Assembly: GCA_035316025.1 (NCBI GenBank)
Contig: DATFXL010000050.1
Span: forward strand, 1 to 52,938
Direction of reading: 5' to 3'
Source: JALZAA01 sp035316025
Lineage (GTDB): Bacteria; Actinomycetota; Acidimicrobiia; IMCC26256; JACDBD01
Length of the DNA stretch: 52,938 nt
Shown piece by piece: positions 8,630 to 17,105 of this stretch. Position numbers and translations under genes: made by a program. The notes beneath the pieces are model-generated. The model was not told the DNA's origin, did not search any database, and saw only the letters and a list, made by a program, of their open reading frames with translations. Within the stretch, counting starts at the first letter, position 1. Each line of letters opens with the position of its first letter.

Positions 8630-9444
8630 CGCAGCGCCGTCAGGCCACCGTCGACGACGAGCGTCTGGCCGGTGACATAGCTCGCCTCGTCGGAGAGGAG
8701 GAACACCGCCGCGTAGGCGATCTCCCATGCCGTGCCCTGGCGTCGGAGCGGGACGGGCGTGCGGTCGCGTGACGGCCGCCCGGCCGACGCTGCCCGGCCG
8801 ATCGGGGTGTCGATGAGCCCGGGCGCGACGACGTTGGCGCGGACCCCACCGCGGGCGCCTTCGTGCGCCACGTGCCGGCACAACCCGCCGAGCGCCGCCT
8901 TCGACGCGTCGTAGGCGGGGAGGCTGCTCCCGGGAGTGATGCCGGCGATGGAGCTGACGAAGACCACTGCGGCGCCGTCGGCCAAGGTCGGCAGCGCCGC
9001 CTGGCACACGAGGAAGTGGGCCCGCACGTTGACGGCGAACGTCCGGTCCCAGTCGTCGACGGTGGTCCCCTCGAGCCGGCGCCCTTCGCCGATCCCGACG
9101 TTCAGCACCAGCCCGTCGAGTCCGCCGAGCGCCGCTTCGGCGCCGACGACGACGTCCGCACAGTCCTCGGCCCGGGTGACGTCGGCGACGAGCACGTCGG
9201 CGTGGCCCCCGTCGGCTTCGACGAGCCGAGCCGTGGCGAGCGCGGCCGCCTCGTCGCGGTCGGCGCAGGCGACCATCGCGCCCTCGCGCGCGGCGAGCAG
9301 CGCGATGGCGCGCCCGTTGCCGATGGGCGCGTCGGGATCGTTGCTGCGGCGGGTGCCGGCGCCCACGACGAGGACCCGCCGCCCCTGCAGCCGCGCCCGG
9401 CCCGGCGCCTGCCCGGCCGCTTCGTCGGGCAGGTCGGCGTCCAT
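8626..9444 (-). CDS. SDR-family NAD(P)-dependent oxidoreductase
   Basis: 272 residues of classical short-chain dehydrogenase type. The nucleotide-binding stretch VLVVGAGTRRSNDPDAPIG has an insertion relative to the usual TGxxxGxG, as seen in some enoyl-reductase-like members. LVLNVGIGEG (NAG-equivalent), a catalytic Ser in VVFVSSIAG and YDASK (YxxxK) complete the active site. It ends in the common YVTGQTLVVDGGL. The substrate is unknown. It is 3 bases downstream of the carboxymuconolactone-decarboxylase-family gene on the same strand, so the two form an operon. Confidence 0.85.
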   Translation of the reverse strand: MDADLPDEAAGQAPGRARLQGRRVLVVGAGTRRSNDPDAPIGNGRAIALLAAREGAMVACADRDEAAALATARLVEADGGHADVLVADVTRAEDCADVVVGAEAALGGLDGLVLNVGIGEGRRLEGTTVDDWDRTFAVNVRAHFLVCQAALPTLADGAAVVFVSSIAGITPGSSLPAYDASKAALGGLCRHVAHEGARGGVRANVVAPGLIDTPIGRAASAGRPSRDRTPVPLRRQGTAWEIAYAAVFLLSDEASYVTGQTLVVDGGLTALR

Positions 9445-9447
9445 GCG

Positions 9448-10029
9448 CTACGCCGGCCGGTCGGGGAGGTCGGGCACGCCCGGCTCCCGTTGCACACCGA
9501 TTGAGTTCAGGGCGAACGCGAGCATGTGGTATTGGCCTACGAGCATCGGCAGCTCGATCATCTGGCGGTCGTCGTATCGGGACGCAAGCGTCTCCCAGGT
9601 CCGATCGGTGATGCACGCGTCGTCGTGCAGCTCGTCGACCGCGGTGAGCAGCGCCCGCTCGAACGAGTCCCAACCTGGCGCGTTCGGGCTGGCGGAGACG
9701 CGGTCGATCTCGTCGGCGGTGATGCCGGCCTGCGTCGCGAGTCGCACGTGCTGACCCCACTCGTAGGACGACGCGCAGCGCCACGCCGAGCGCAGGATCA
9801 GCAGCTCGCGATCACGGGCCGGCAGCTTGCCGGCCAGCAGCTTGCCCGCGAACGGCATCCACCGGCGGTAGAGGCCCGGGTTCCGCACCAGCGTGGCGAA
9901 GATGTTTACCGCCTCGGCGTTCGGCAGCCGCACCTCTTCGAGCAGCGCCTTGGCTTGCTCGTCGGCTTCGTCGTCGCCGAGCGGGGGAATCCGTGGTGCC
10001 GACGGTCGTGCCGGTTCCCTGTGGGTCAT
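9448..10029 (-). CDS. Carboxymuconolactone decarboxylase (AhpD-like) family protein
   Basis: 193 residues from ATG 10029 (a TTG three codons upstream is also possible). The core LILRSAWRCASSYEWGQHV is the CMD-family helix with its Cys and His, though it lacks the CxxC of peroxidase-active AhpD. Members act as decarboxylases or in peroxide/aldehyde metabolism; a precise role cannot be given. It leads a two-gene unit with the SDR enzyme, which suggests a shared catabolic pathway. Confidence 0.8.
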   Translation of the reverse strand: MTHREPARPSAPRIPPLGDDEADEQAKALLEEVRLPNAEAVNIFATLVRNPGLYRRWMPFAGKLLAGKLPARDRELLILRSAWRCASSYEWGQHVRLATQAGITADEIDRVSASPNAPGWDSFERALLTAVDELHDDACITDRTWETLASRYDDRQMIELPMLVGQYHMLAFALNSIGVQREPGVPDLPDRPA

Positions 10030-10106
10030 CGCCGACAACCTAGATGAACTTCTCGACGGCGTGTCCTCCGCTTCGCTCCCGATCCGCCGCGCCCGTGCCG
10101 GCGCGA

Positions 10107-10838
10107 TCAGTCGCGCGCTGGACTGCCGGCGTCGGTGACGCGACCGCTGCGCGCGCCGGAGCGTCCGGTGCGCTGCGTCGGTCGCGGCGTCGTGGGCGTT
10201 CGGTCCGTCAGCTCCGATGCGGTGAGCGCGCGGCGGCGGGCGCGTGGCGGGGCCGGCGCGCGTCGCCCCGCCGCGAGACGATCGTCAGTGGCGGCCGCGT
10301 TGGCATCGGCCGGCGGTTCGGCGAGGGGACGGCCGAGGCGACCGGCGCCCGGGGGCGGGCCGGCGTCGGCGGGCGGGACACCGCTCAGCGCCGTCATGGA
10401 GGCGTTCGCCATTCGCGAGAGCGACTCGCGCGTCACGTCGCGTCGCAGTCCGCCGATCTTGCCAGGGATCGCGGCGATCCAAGCTGCGGTCTCGCGCGGC
10501 GCGTCTCGCAGGAACCGCTTGATGCGAGGCCCGTAAGCACCACCGCGTTGCGCCCGCATCGGATCCGCCGCGTCCATCTCCTCGACCACCTCTTCGCCCA
10601 TCAAGATGACGACTCCGAGCAAGGCGATGGCGGCCAGCGCGAACACCGTGATCGCGAGGGCGCGGATCGCGCCCGCCGCCGCCGTGTCCTGGGTGAGCCG
10701 GGCAAGGAGCACCGACAAAGCCACGGCGCCGAACGCGATCAGGCCGGCGCGACGGAAGTCGCGCTTGTGGGGGTCGGCGTGGCTGCGTCGCCACCACGCA
10801 ACCGCCCGAGCGCGCAGATTCCCGCCCATTCGGAGCAT
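10107..10838 (-). CDS. Two-helix membrane protein with disordered basic tail, unknown
   Basis: About 243 residues from ATG 10838 (a GTG at 10868 or an ATG at 10829 are alternatives; none has a clear ribosome site). A basic N-terminus is followed by two membrane helices (about 32-50 and 58-80), an acidic EEVVEEMD segment, an amphipathic middle and a long Pro/Ala/Arg-rich tail likely to be disordered. No family recognised. It is transcribed away from the tatA leader with its direct repeats. Confidence 0.6.
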   Translation of the reverse strand: MLRMGGNLRARAVAWWRRSHADPHKRDFRRAGLIAFGAVALSVLLARLTQDTAAAGAIRALAITVFALAAIALLGVVILMGEEVVEEMDAADPMRAQRGGAYGPRIKRFLRDAPRETAAWIAAIPGKIGGLRRDVTRESLSRMANASMTALSGVPPADAGPPPGAGRLGRPLAEPPADANAAATDDRLAAGRRAPAPPRARRRALTASELTDRTPTTPRPTQRTGRSGARSGRVTDAGSPARD

Positions 10839-10951
10839 TCGCCGCACGGTAGTAAACCGTATCGCCACCGGGGGTGGATGGTCATGTGACTGGTGTGGCC
10901 AGTGGGGGCCCAGTCCAGCCAGCGACCTCTGGCTCCGTCACCATGGGCGAC

Positions 10952-11025
10952 CACACCCTCGCGCGCGCGACTGGGTCGACCGGCGGTCGAACACACCCTC
11001 GCGCAGGCGACCCGGTCGACCGGCG
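10952..11025. repeat. Two direct 34-base repeats upstream of tatA
   Basis: Copies at 10952-10985 and 10992-11025 match at 30 of 34 positions and are spaced by 40 bases, nearly four helical turns. Each begins CACACCCTCGCGC and ends GGTCGACCGGCG. A weaker partial likeness continues toward the tatA start. They sit in the divergent intergenic region between the membrane-protein gene and tatA, so tandem regulator sites are possible; a chance duplication is equally possible. Confidence 0.6.
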
Positions 11026-11064
11026 CACCCGCGATGCGCCGACTCGTGGATACGCTCGCGCGAC

Positions 11065-11346
11065 GTGGAAGGCCTGTTCGCCCCCTGGCATCTCTTGATC
11101 GTGTTGGTGGTGGCGCTGCTCGTCCTCGGCCCGTCCAAGCTCCCCGAGGTCGGCCGTCAGGTCGGTCGCGGACTCCACGAGGTCCGGAAGTTCCGCGAGT
11201 CGCTCGACGGCGACGTCCGAGGCTTTCTCGGCCACCACGACGCCGGGGCGCCCGATGACAGCGACACGCCGTCGACGCCACCGGGGCGGGACCTCCCGCC
11301 CGCCGGAGCAGGCGGGAAGCCCCCGTTCCCCGAAGGGCACGACTAG
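11065..11346 (+). CDS. tatA: Sec-independent translocase subunit TatA-like
   Basis: 93 residues from a GTG at 11065. The short N-terminal membrane helix (LLIVLVVALLVLGPSKLPEV) with the FGPxxLP-like hinge (LGPSKLPEVGRQVGRGL) and following amphipathic helix are hallmark TatA/TatB features. The C-terminus is acidic, then Pro/Gly-rich. TatA forms the protein-conducting assembly of the twin-arginine pathway. No tatC lies nearby, so the partner is presumably elsewhere. TatB cannot be fully excluded. The stop is TAG. Confidence 0.8.
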   Translation: MEGLFAPWHLLIVLVVALLVLGPSKLPEVGRQVGRGLHEVRKFRESLDGDVRGFLGHHDAGAPDDSDTPSTPPGRDLPPAGAGGKPPFPEGHD

Positions 11347-11358
11347 AGGATCAGAGGA

Positions 11359-11919
11359 TCAGTACCCGGAGCTGCCGCCGCTCTTCGCGGTGGTAGCGGG
11401 CGTGGTCGATCCGGTTCCGCCGCCGCCGCTGCTGCCGCTCGCCATCACGACGTTCCAGGTGCCGCCGAAGCTCATGATGCCCTGGCCGGCGGTGTCGCCC
11501 GCCTTGCTGTCACCGGCGAAGGTGTACACGGGCGCGCCGTTGACCGTGACCTGCCCACTGGCTGTCGTGCCGACGTTGGCGACGCCCGTGCCGGACGCCT
11601 TGCTTCCCGCCGCCACCATCACCGGCGGCCAGACCTGCAGGCACATGCCCGTGCACGGGACCTGCTGGCCGGCGTTGGTCAGCGTGTAGACCGTCTTCCC
11701 GTCGTTCGTGACGACGACGGTGCCGAGCATGCTGCTGGCTGTCTTCACGACGGCCGCGGCCGCGGCGGCGGAGCTCTTCGTCGTCGTCGTGGTCTTCTTC
11801 GACGAGCTCGAGCTGCTCGACCCGCCGCACGCTGCCAGCGCGATCGCACCCGCCGCGCCCAGGGCGACGAGGGCGTAGACGCGATGCCGGCGACTACGGG
11901 CACGGGGTTCGTGCTTCAT
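11359..11919 (-). CDS. Secreted-repeat lipoprotein (PF03640-like)
   Basis: 186 residues from ATG 11919, with an AAAGGGA ribosome site. The lipoprotein signal is clear (ALVALGAAGAIALAACGG, lipobox LAAC), followed by a Ser/Lys/Thr linker. The mature domain has two copies of the secreted-repeat pattern: TNDGKTVYTLTNAG with a CTGMCLQVWPP stretch, then VNGAPVYTFAGDSKAGDTAG. Such proteins are exported, membrane-anchored and of unknown function. The two Cys in CTGMC could form a disulphide or bind metal. Confidence 0.8.
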   Translation of the reverse strand: MKHEPRARSRRHRVYALVALGAAGAIALAACGGSSSSSSSKKTTTTTKSSAAAAAAVVKTASSMLGTVVVTNDGKTVYTLTNAGQQVPCTGMCLQVWPPVMVAAGSKASGTGVANVGTTASGQVTVNGAPVYTFAGDSKAGDTAGQGIMSFGGTWNVVMASGSSGGGGTGSTTPATTAKSGGSSGY

Positions 11920-12005
11920 CCATGTCCCTTTCGTTTGCGTACGCGTCAAAGGACTACGGCCCGTAGGCGTCAGGGGATTGTTGCGGACGGCGTACGATCC
12001 CGCCA

Positions 12006-13178
12006 ATGGCGCCGGGGCTCGTGACCGCGCAGCTCATCGAGATCGCGTGTGAGAAGACGGGACTCGACGACTTCGGCCCCGAGTCGTTTCGACCCGGGCT
12101 CGATCGGCTGGTCGACGGCCTCGAGCACGAGGCGCGCCTCAACGAGGTCGGCGAGGCGGTGGCGCCGACGACCGTGCTCGGTCACTTGACGAACCGGCTG
12201 CAAGTGACCGATTGGCACCGCCGTCACCCGGAGATGGCCGCCGCCGACGTCACACCCCCGATCGTGATGATCGGCATGGGCCGCACCGGTTCCACCATCT
12301 TGCACGACCTGTTCGGCCAGGACCCGGCCAACCGCGTCCCCCGCACCTGGGAGGTGGACCACCCGTGCCCACCGCCGGAGGCGGCCACCTACGAGAGCGA
12401 CCCGCGCATCGTCGAGTCGCAGGCGGGGATCGATCTCGCCTATGACGTCCGACCCGAGCTCCGGTCCATGCACCCGATGGGCGCGCGCCTCGGACAGGAG
12501 TGCATCGTGATCACGGGCGGTGAGTTCGCGAGCCCGATCTTCAACAGCCAGTATTCGCTGCCCTCCTATCTCCGTTGGGTGACGAACGAGGCGGACATGG
12601 CGCCGGCGTACCACTGGCACCGCCGGTTCCTGCAGCTGCTGCAGTGGCGCAACCCAGGCGGGCGCTGGGTGCTCAAGACCGGCGCCCATCTGTGGGCACT
12701 CCCCGCCCTCATGGCCGAGTACCCGGAGGCGCTCGTCGTCCAGACGCACCGCGATCCATTGCGCATCATCGCGTCGCTGTCGTCACTGTTCGCCGTGGTG
12801 CAGGCGACGGCGAGCGACGGCGTCAGCATGGCCGACGTCGCGGCGCAGTGGGCCGACCCCGTCCTCGACGCGCTCGACCGTTCGGTCACCGCACGTGAAG
12901 ACGGCACCGTTCCCGCCGAGCGCGTCGTGGACGTGCACTACGGCTCGTTCATGGCTGACCCGTTCCACACGATTCGCTCCATCTACGACACTCTGGGCGC
13001 CGACCTCACGCCCGACGCGGAGGCGCGTATGCGTCGCTTCCTCGCCGAGAACCGGGCCGACAAGCACGGCTCCCACGAGTACTCGTTCGCCGACACCGGC
13101 CTCGATCCCGGCTCCGTGCGCCAGCGGATGCGGCGCTACCAGGAATACTTCGACGTCGAGTCCGAGCCGGTCCGGTGA
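12006..13178 (+). CDS. Sulfotransferase family protein
   Basis: 390 residues. IVMIGMGRTGSTILHDLF is the 5'-PSB loop that binds PAPS, and TGAHLWALPALMAEYPEALVVQTHRDP contains the 3'-phosphate-binding strand with its Arg. This layout matches the Sulfotransferase_3-type enzymes widespread in Actinobacteria, often linked to lipid or glycolipid sulfation. It has no membrane segment and the acceptor is unknown. The divergent lipoprotein starts 86 bases upstream. Confidence 0.8.
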   Translation: MAPGLVTAQLIEIACEKTGLDDFGPESFRPGLDRLVDGLEHEARLNEVGEAVAPTTVLGHLTNRLQVTDWHRRHPEMAAADVTPPIVMIGMGRTGSTILHDLFGQDPANRVPRTWEVDHPCPPPEAATYESDPRIVESQAGIDLAYDVRPELRSMHPMGARLGQECIVITGGEFASPIFNSQYSLPSYLRWVTNEADMAPAYHWHRRFLQLLQWRNPGGRWVLKTGAHLWALPALMAEYPEALVVQTHRDPLRIIASLSSLFAVVQATASDGVSMADVAAQWADPVLDALDRSVTAREDGTVPAERVVDVHYGSFMADPFHTIRSIYDTLGADLTPDAEARMRRFLAENRADKHGSHEYSFADTGLDPGSVRQRMRRYQEYFDVESEPVR

Positions 13179-13188
13179 CGTGCCGGTC

Positions 13189-13569
13189 TCAGCAGCCGCT
13201 GCCGGCCCACGGTGCCCTGCCCTGCCACTGGAACAGGGCCCAGGCCATGTCGTCCTGCAACGTGGGGCTGGCCGTGTGCGGATCGATGCCGACGAGGTCG
13301 AGGCCGCCGATGTGGCGAGCGGTGGCGTCCCATGTGCTCTGGAGGAACTGGTACGCCCCGTGGTAGAGGCCGTTGGCGGAGTCGATCTGGTATCTGCCGC
13401 CGGACTCGCGCTGACGAACGCAGGTGAGGAACGGGTCGTTGTGGTGGGTGCTCAGCGACCCGCCCGTCGACCCGCCCGGAAAGCAGCCGGCCGCGAGCAC
13501 GACGGCCGCGATGGCGGCCGCCGCCAGCCAGCGGCGGGCGGGTGCCCGGCGCCGCGCGCGTCGAGACAA
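13189..13569 (-). CDS. Transglycosylase/resuscitation-promoting-factor-like lipoprotein
   Basis: 126 residues from a TTG at 13569 (start uncertain, no clear ribosome site). A basic N-terminus and LAAAAIAAVVLAAGC lipobox give an anchored, exported protein. The C-terminal ~75 residues have the lysozyme-like core FLTCVRQRESGGRYQ with the catalytic Glu, then YHGAYQFLQSTWDATA. This is the Rpf/transglycosylase-like fold that cuts peptidoglycan glycan strands. It ends with a CysGly-type tail that could pair with the earlier Cys. It converges on the sulfotransferase gene. Confidence 0.75.
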   Translation of the reverse strand: MSRRARRRAPARRWLAAAAIAAVVLAAGCFPGGSTGGSLSTHHNDPFLTCVRQRESGGRYQIDSANGLYHGAYQFLQSTWDATARHIGGLDLVGIDPHTASPTLQDDMAWALFQWQGRAPWAGSGC

Positions 13570-13628
13570 AGGGGAAGGAACGGAGATTTCGCCACGGTAG
13601 TGGCCGTCTCCGCCGGATTCGCGGACCC

Positions 13629-14051
13629 TCAGAGGCGGGCGTCGACCTCGTGGAGCCGCCGCGCCATGCCCTTCAGCAGCGCGTCCCGCAACGCCGGCAC
13701 GGAGTCGAGCGCGGCCTGGAACCGGTTGCGCTCCATGATCGCCAAGGTCAGGGGTACGTCGGCTGTGATCGTGGCGTTCCGGGGCGCGGGGTCGAACAGC
13801 GCCAGTTCTCCGAAGAAGTCGCCGGGCTCGAGCTTCCCCACCTCGTGGCCGCCCCGGGCGACCGTCGCCGTGCCCATCATCAGGACGAAGAAGTCGTTCC
13901 CGGTGTCACCTTCGCGCACGACGTCCGTACCGGCGCCGACTGCCTCCGGCGTCGCGAGGTAGGCGATAGCGCTCAGCTCGTCCTCCGAGCACGCCTGGAA
14001 CATCGGTACCTGGCCCAGGTACATCTGGAAGATGGCTTCGTCGTAGCTCAT
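13629..14051 (-). CDS. Single-domain cyclic-nucleotide-binding protein
   Basis: 140 residues, essentially one cNMP-binding beta-roll with no helix-turn-helix or kinase domain. The phosphate-binding cassette region is GKLEPGDFFGELALFDPAPRNATITA, close to the FGExAL..xxR(S/T)AT pattern. The terminal helices begin with NRFQAALDSVP. The start at ATG 14051 cuts off an upstream open stretch that is antisense to the PAS and MBL genes. Without an output domain it probably works by partner binding. It is divergent from the PAS/MBL pair. Confidence 0.8.
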   Translation of the reverse strand: MSYDEAIFQMYLGQVPMFQACSEDELSAIAYLATPEAVGAGTDVVREGDTGNDFFVLMMGTATVARGGHEVGKLEPGDFFGELALFDPAPRNATITADVPLTLAIMERNRFQAALDSVPALRDALLKGMARRLHEVDARL

Positions 14052-14117
14052 GGGTTCCCCCTCGTCGCACGACCGCCGCCCGCATCGTACGCGGCGCATG
14101 TTCAGTAGCGTGACGGA

Positions 14118-14540
14118 GTGGCGACGTCCGCCGGCGAGCCGAAGAGCCTCCCCCTGATCCTCGCTCGGGAGCTCGGCTCGAATCTCGCGACGCCGATGTT
14201 CCTGATCGACGCCGACGGGACGCTGGTCTTCTACAACGAGGCGGCGGAGCTGCTCATCGGCCGGCCGTTCGCCGAGGTGGGGGAGATACCGGCGCTCGAC
14301 TTCGGCGAGGAGCTCGCGCTGTCGGACTCGGACGGCTCGCCGCTGCGGCGGCGCGACACGCCCGCCGGCATCGCGTTCTTCGAACGTCGTCCCGCGCACA
14401 AGCTGGTCACGGCGACCGGTTACGACGGCGTGCGCCGCCACGTCGAGGCGACGGCGTACCCGCTGCTCGGGACCACCGACGACCTGCACGGCGTGCTCAC
14501 CGTCTTCTGGGAAGTGCGCGAGCCGGCGGACGGCGCCTGA
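14118..14540 (+). CDS. PAS-domain protein
   Basis: 140 residues from a GTG. A PAS fold is visible: PMFLIDADGTLVFYNEAAELLIGRPF in the first strands and helix, and a C-terminal strand pair ending HGVLTVFWEV. There is no attached kinase, cyclase or DNA-binding domain. It ends in TGATG, sharing one base with the start of the MBL-fold gene, so the two are translationally coupled. It may be a sensory partner for that enzyme; the ligand is unknown. Confidence 0.75.
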   Translation: MATSAGEPKSLPLILARELGSNLATPMFLIDADGTLVFYNEAAELLIGRPFAEVGEIPALDFGEELALSDSDGSPLRRRDTPAGIAFFERRPAHKLVTATGYDGVRRHVEATAYPLLGTTDDLHGVLTVFWEVREPADGA

Positions 14541-15418
14541 TGCAGGCGCGGGTGTGGGGCTGTCGCGGCTCGCTGGCGGCTCCCGGTCCGGAGACCCTCC
14601 GGTACGGGGGCAACACGTCCTGCGTCGAGGTCCGCCTCGATGATGGCTCCACGCTCGTCCTCGACGCCGGGACGGGGATGCGCCCGCTCGGCGTGGCCAT
14701 CGACCGTCAACCTGTCGACGAGCTGCACGTGCTGTTGACGCACCTCCACCTCGACCATCTCCAGGGGCTCGGCTTCTTCCGCCCGCTGTTCCGACCCGGC
14801 GTCGACGTGCACATCTGGGGCCCCGCGTCACCAGTGCAGAGCCTCGCCGACCGCATCGCCATCTATCTCTCCCCGCCGCTGTTCCCGGTTCGGCTGGCGG
14901 ACATCCCGGCGCGTGTCACGTTCCACGACGCGTCGGACGACGCCGTGTCGATCGGACCGGCCAGCGTCCGCGCCGGCAAGGTCACGCATCAGGGGCCGAC
15001 GGTGGGTTACCGGATCGAGGAAGGCGGGCGGACCTTGGTGTACCTCCCGGATCACGAGCCGTTGCCCGGCGGGCACGTCTCGCACGAGCCGGCGGAATGG
15101 ATGAGCGGACACGACATCGCACACGACGCGGACGTGTTGTTCCACGACGCCCAGTACCTCGACGACGAGTACCCCCAGCACATCGGGTGGGGTCACTCAA
15201 GCATCGAGCACGTGATGGGGCTGGCCACGAGCGCCGGGGTGCGGACAGTGGTGTTGTTCCATCACGACCCGTACCACGTCGACGACGAGCTCGAAGCCCT
15301 CCTCGGTGAGGCCCGGAAGCGGTGGGACGGTCCGGACGAGGACGTGCGCCTCGCCCACGAGGGCATGACGATCGAGCTCGACGGCGAGGGCGTGCGCTTC
15401 CGAGGCTGGGGGCGTTAG
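14540..15418 (+). CDS. MBL-fold metallohydrolase, possible phosphodiesterase
   Basis: 292 residues. The metal-binding motif THLHLDHLQG (residues 67-76, HxHxDH) and later His residues (ADVLFHDAQYLDDEY, VVLFHHDPYH) support a binuclear metal site. The N-terminus (MQARVWGCRGSLAAPGPETLRYGGNTSCVEV) matches the PhnP/RNase Z-like or class III cyclic-nucleotide phosphodiesterase-like group. With a PAS protein coupled upstream and a cNMP-binding protein divergent, a role in nucleotide second-messenger turnover is plausible but unproven. Confidence 0.75.
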   Translation: MQARVWGCRGSLAAPGPETLRYGGNTSCVEVRLDDGSTLVLDAGTGMRPLGVAIDRQPVDELHVLLTHLHLDHLQGLGFFRPLFRPGVDVHIWGPASPVQSLADRIAIYLSPPLFPVRLADIPARVTFHDASDDAVSIGPASVRAGKVTHQGPTVGYRIEEGGRTLVYLPDHEPLPGGHVSHEPAEWMSGHDIAHDADVLFHDAQYLDDEYPQHIGWGHSSIEHVMGLATSAGVRTVVLFHHDPYHVDDELEALLGEARKRWDGPDEDVRLAHEGMTIELDGEGVRFRGWGR

Positions 15419-16620
15419 GAACGTGCTCGGACGGCCGCCGGTGTGAACGTGATCGGCAGGTGCTTGGGGCCGGAGATGAAGTTCGACGCCAGCCACTCGG
15501 TGGGGGCGGCGGGCGCGATGTCGGGCAGCCGAGTGAGGAGCTCGCGGAGGAGCGCCTGAATCTCGATCCGGGCGATGTGCGCCCCGAGGCAGAAGTGCGG
15601 ACCGCCTCCGCCGAACGCGATGTGCTCGTTCGGGCTGCGTCCTACGTCGAAGCGTTCCGGCTCGGCGAAGGCGCGCTCGTCGCGGTTGGCCGATCCGTAG
15701 TACATGACGACCTTGTCGCCGGTGCCGATGGACGTTCCCGCGAGCTCGCAGTCCTCGGTGGCGGTCCGCCGCATGTAGATCACCGGGCTCACCCAGCGCA
15801 GCATCTCGTCGACCGTCGTGGGCAGCAGAGCGTCCAGGTCGGCCTGCAGGCGGCGGCGCTGGTCGGGATGCTCGAACAACGCCACGAGCCCGCCGCCGAC
15901 CAGGTTTCGGGTCGTGTCGCCGCCGGCGTCGATGAGTAACAGGAAGAAGAGGTTGAAGTCGATGTCGTCGAGACGCTCGCCGTCGACCTCGGCGGCGAGG
16001 ATGCGGCTCGCGAGGTCGTCGGCGGGCTCTTTGCGCTTGTCCTCGGCGACCTGCCGGGCGTAGTTGAACATCTCGATGATCGCCGTGAGCCCGGCGCCCT
16101 CGGGCACGCTCTCGGGCGCGGCGTGGATCGTCTCGGTCAGGTGGTAGAGCCGGCGCCCGTCGTCGAGGGGGATGCCGAGGAGCTCGGCGATCACGAACGA
16201 CGGCATCTCGCCCGCGATGTCAGTGACCGCGTCGCACTCGCCCCGCTCGATCACAGCGTCGATGATCTGGGTGGCCAGCTCGTCGATGCGCTCGCGTAGC
16301 CGATCCGCGGCGCGCGGCGTGAACTGGCTGTTGATGATGCGTCGCAGTCGCGTGTGTCGCGGCGGGTCGGACGTGATCATCATGTGGTGGTCCCCGAAGT
16401 CGATGTTGGCGAGGTCAGGGATCATGATCGTCGGCATCGACGAGTAGTGGACGGGGTCGCGCCCGACCTCGCGCACGTCCTCGTATCGCGTGACGGCCCA
16501 GAACCCGGGCCCGTCCGGCTCGTCGTGCCGGTAGACGGGCGCGTGGTCGCGCAGCCAGCGAAACTGCTCGTGCGGCTGGCCGCTCGCGAACGACGCCGGA
16601 TCGAGCAGGTCGATGTTCAT
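15415..16620 (-). CDS. Cytochrome P450
   Basis: 401 residues, normal for a soluble bacterial P450. The I-helix oxygen-activation motif is LLIDAGGDTTRNL, the ExxR helix is EMLRWVSP and the heme-thiolate loop is FGGGGPHFCLGAHIAR (Cys near residue 343). The family uses NADPH electrons through ferredoxin partners, none of which is adjacent. The sequence style resembles CYP125/CYP142-like steroid or lipid hydroxylases, but I would not assign a family. It overlaps by 4 bases the gene upstream in its operon and by 4 bases the end of the convergent MBL gene. Confidence 0.9.
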   Translation of the reverse strand: MNIDLLDPASFASGQPHEQFRWLRDHAPVYRHDEPDGPGFWAVTRYEDVREVGRDPVHYSSMPTIMIPDLANIDFGDHHMMITSDPPRHTRLRRIINSQFTPRAADRLRERIDELATQIIDAVIERGECDAVTDIAGEMPSFVIAELLGIPLDDGRRLYHLTETIHAAPESVPEGAGLTAIIEMFNYARQVAEDKRKEPADDLASRILAAEVDGERLDDIDFNLFFLLLIDAGGDTTRNLVGGGLVALFEHPDQRRRLQADLDALLPTTVDEMLRWVSPVIYMRRTATEDCELAGTSIGTGDKVVMYYGSANRDERAFAEPERFDVGRSPNEHIAFGGGGPHFCLGAHIARIEIQALLRELLTRLPDIAPAAPTEWLASNFISGPKHLPITFTPAAVRARS

Positions 16621-17075
16621 GCGGGCGGGATCTCGAACAACGCCTCGATCCTGTCGATCGTCGCCTGCTCGGCCGGCGTCACGGTCTTGGCCGCCGCCGC
16701 CACTGCCTTGGCGATCCCGACAAACCAGCCGCCGATCTCCGACGCCTCGTCGTTCGGCAGCTTGCGCAACGCGGACGCGGCGCTACCGAGATCCGCGAGC
16801 GACGCCTCCACCACCTGCTCGAGGTTCGCGACCCGGTGCTGGCTCGCGTTGTGCCGGGCTTCCTTGCCGCGCGCTCCCTCGGCGATCTCGGCGGCGAGGT
16901 GGTCGGCGGGCCCGCCCGCGGGCGGGTGGGCGATCGTGCGCGCGCTCGCCGCTGCTTCCTTCACCGCCGAGACCGGCCCGTGCTCACCGACTGCGAACAG
17001 CGCCAGCGTGATCAGCAACGGCGCTTCGGTGAGCGCCTTCCACTCGTCGTCGGTGAACGCAGATTTGTCGGTCAT
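16617..17075 (-). CDS. Unknown helical protein co-operonic with P450
   Basis: 152 residues, predicted mostly alpha-helical with Ala/Glu-rich segments and no signal or membrane helix. SRTIAHPPAGGP-like and HNASQHRVANLEQVV stretches suggest a soluble helical bundle. It overlaps the P450 start by 4 bases (ATGA), so the two are translationally coupled and may act together. No family recognised with confidence. Confidence 0.65.
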   Translation of the reverse strand: MTDKSAFTDDEWKALTEAPLLITLALFAVGEHGPVSAVKEAAASARTIAHPPAGGPADHLAAEIAEGARGKEARHNASQHRVANLEQVVEASLADLGSAASALRKLPNDEASEIGGWFVGIAKAVAAAAKTVTPAEQATIDRIEALFEIPPA

Positions 17076-17105
17076 GTGCGCCTCGCTGCCACTTCCTTCT
17101 CGCGG

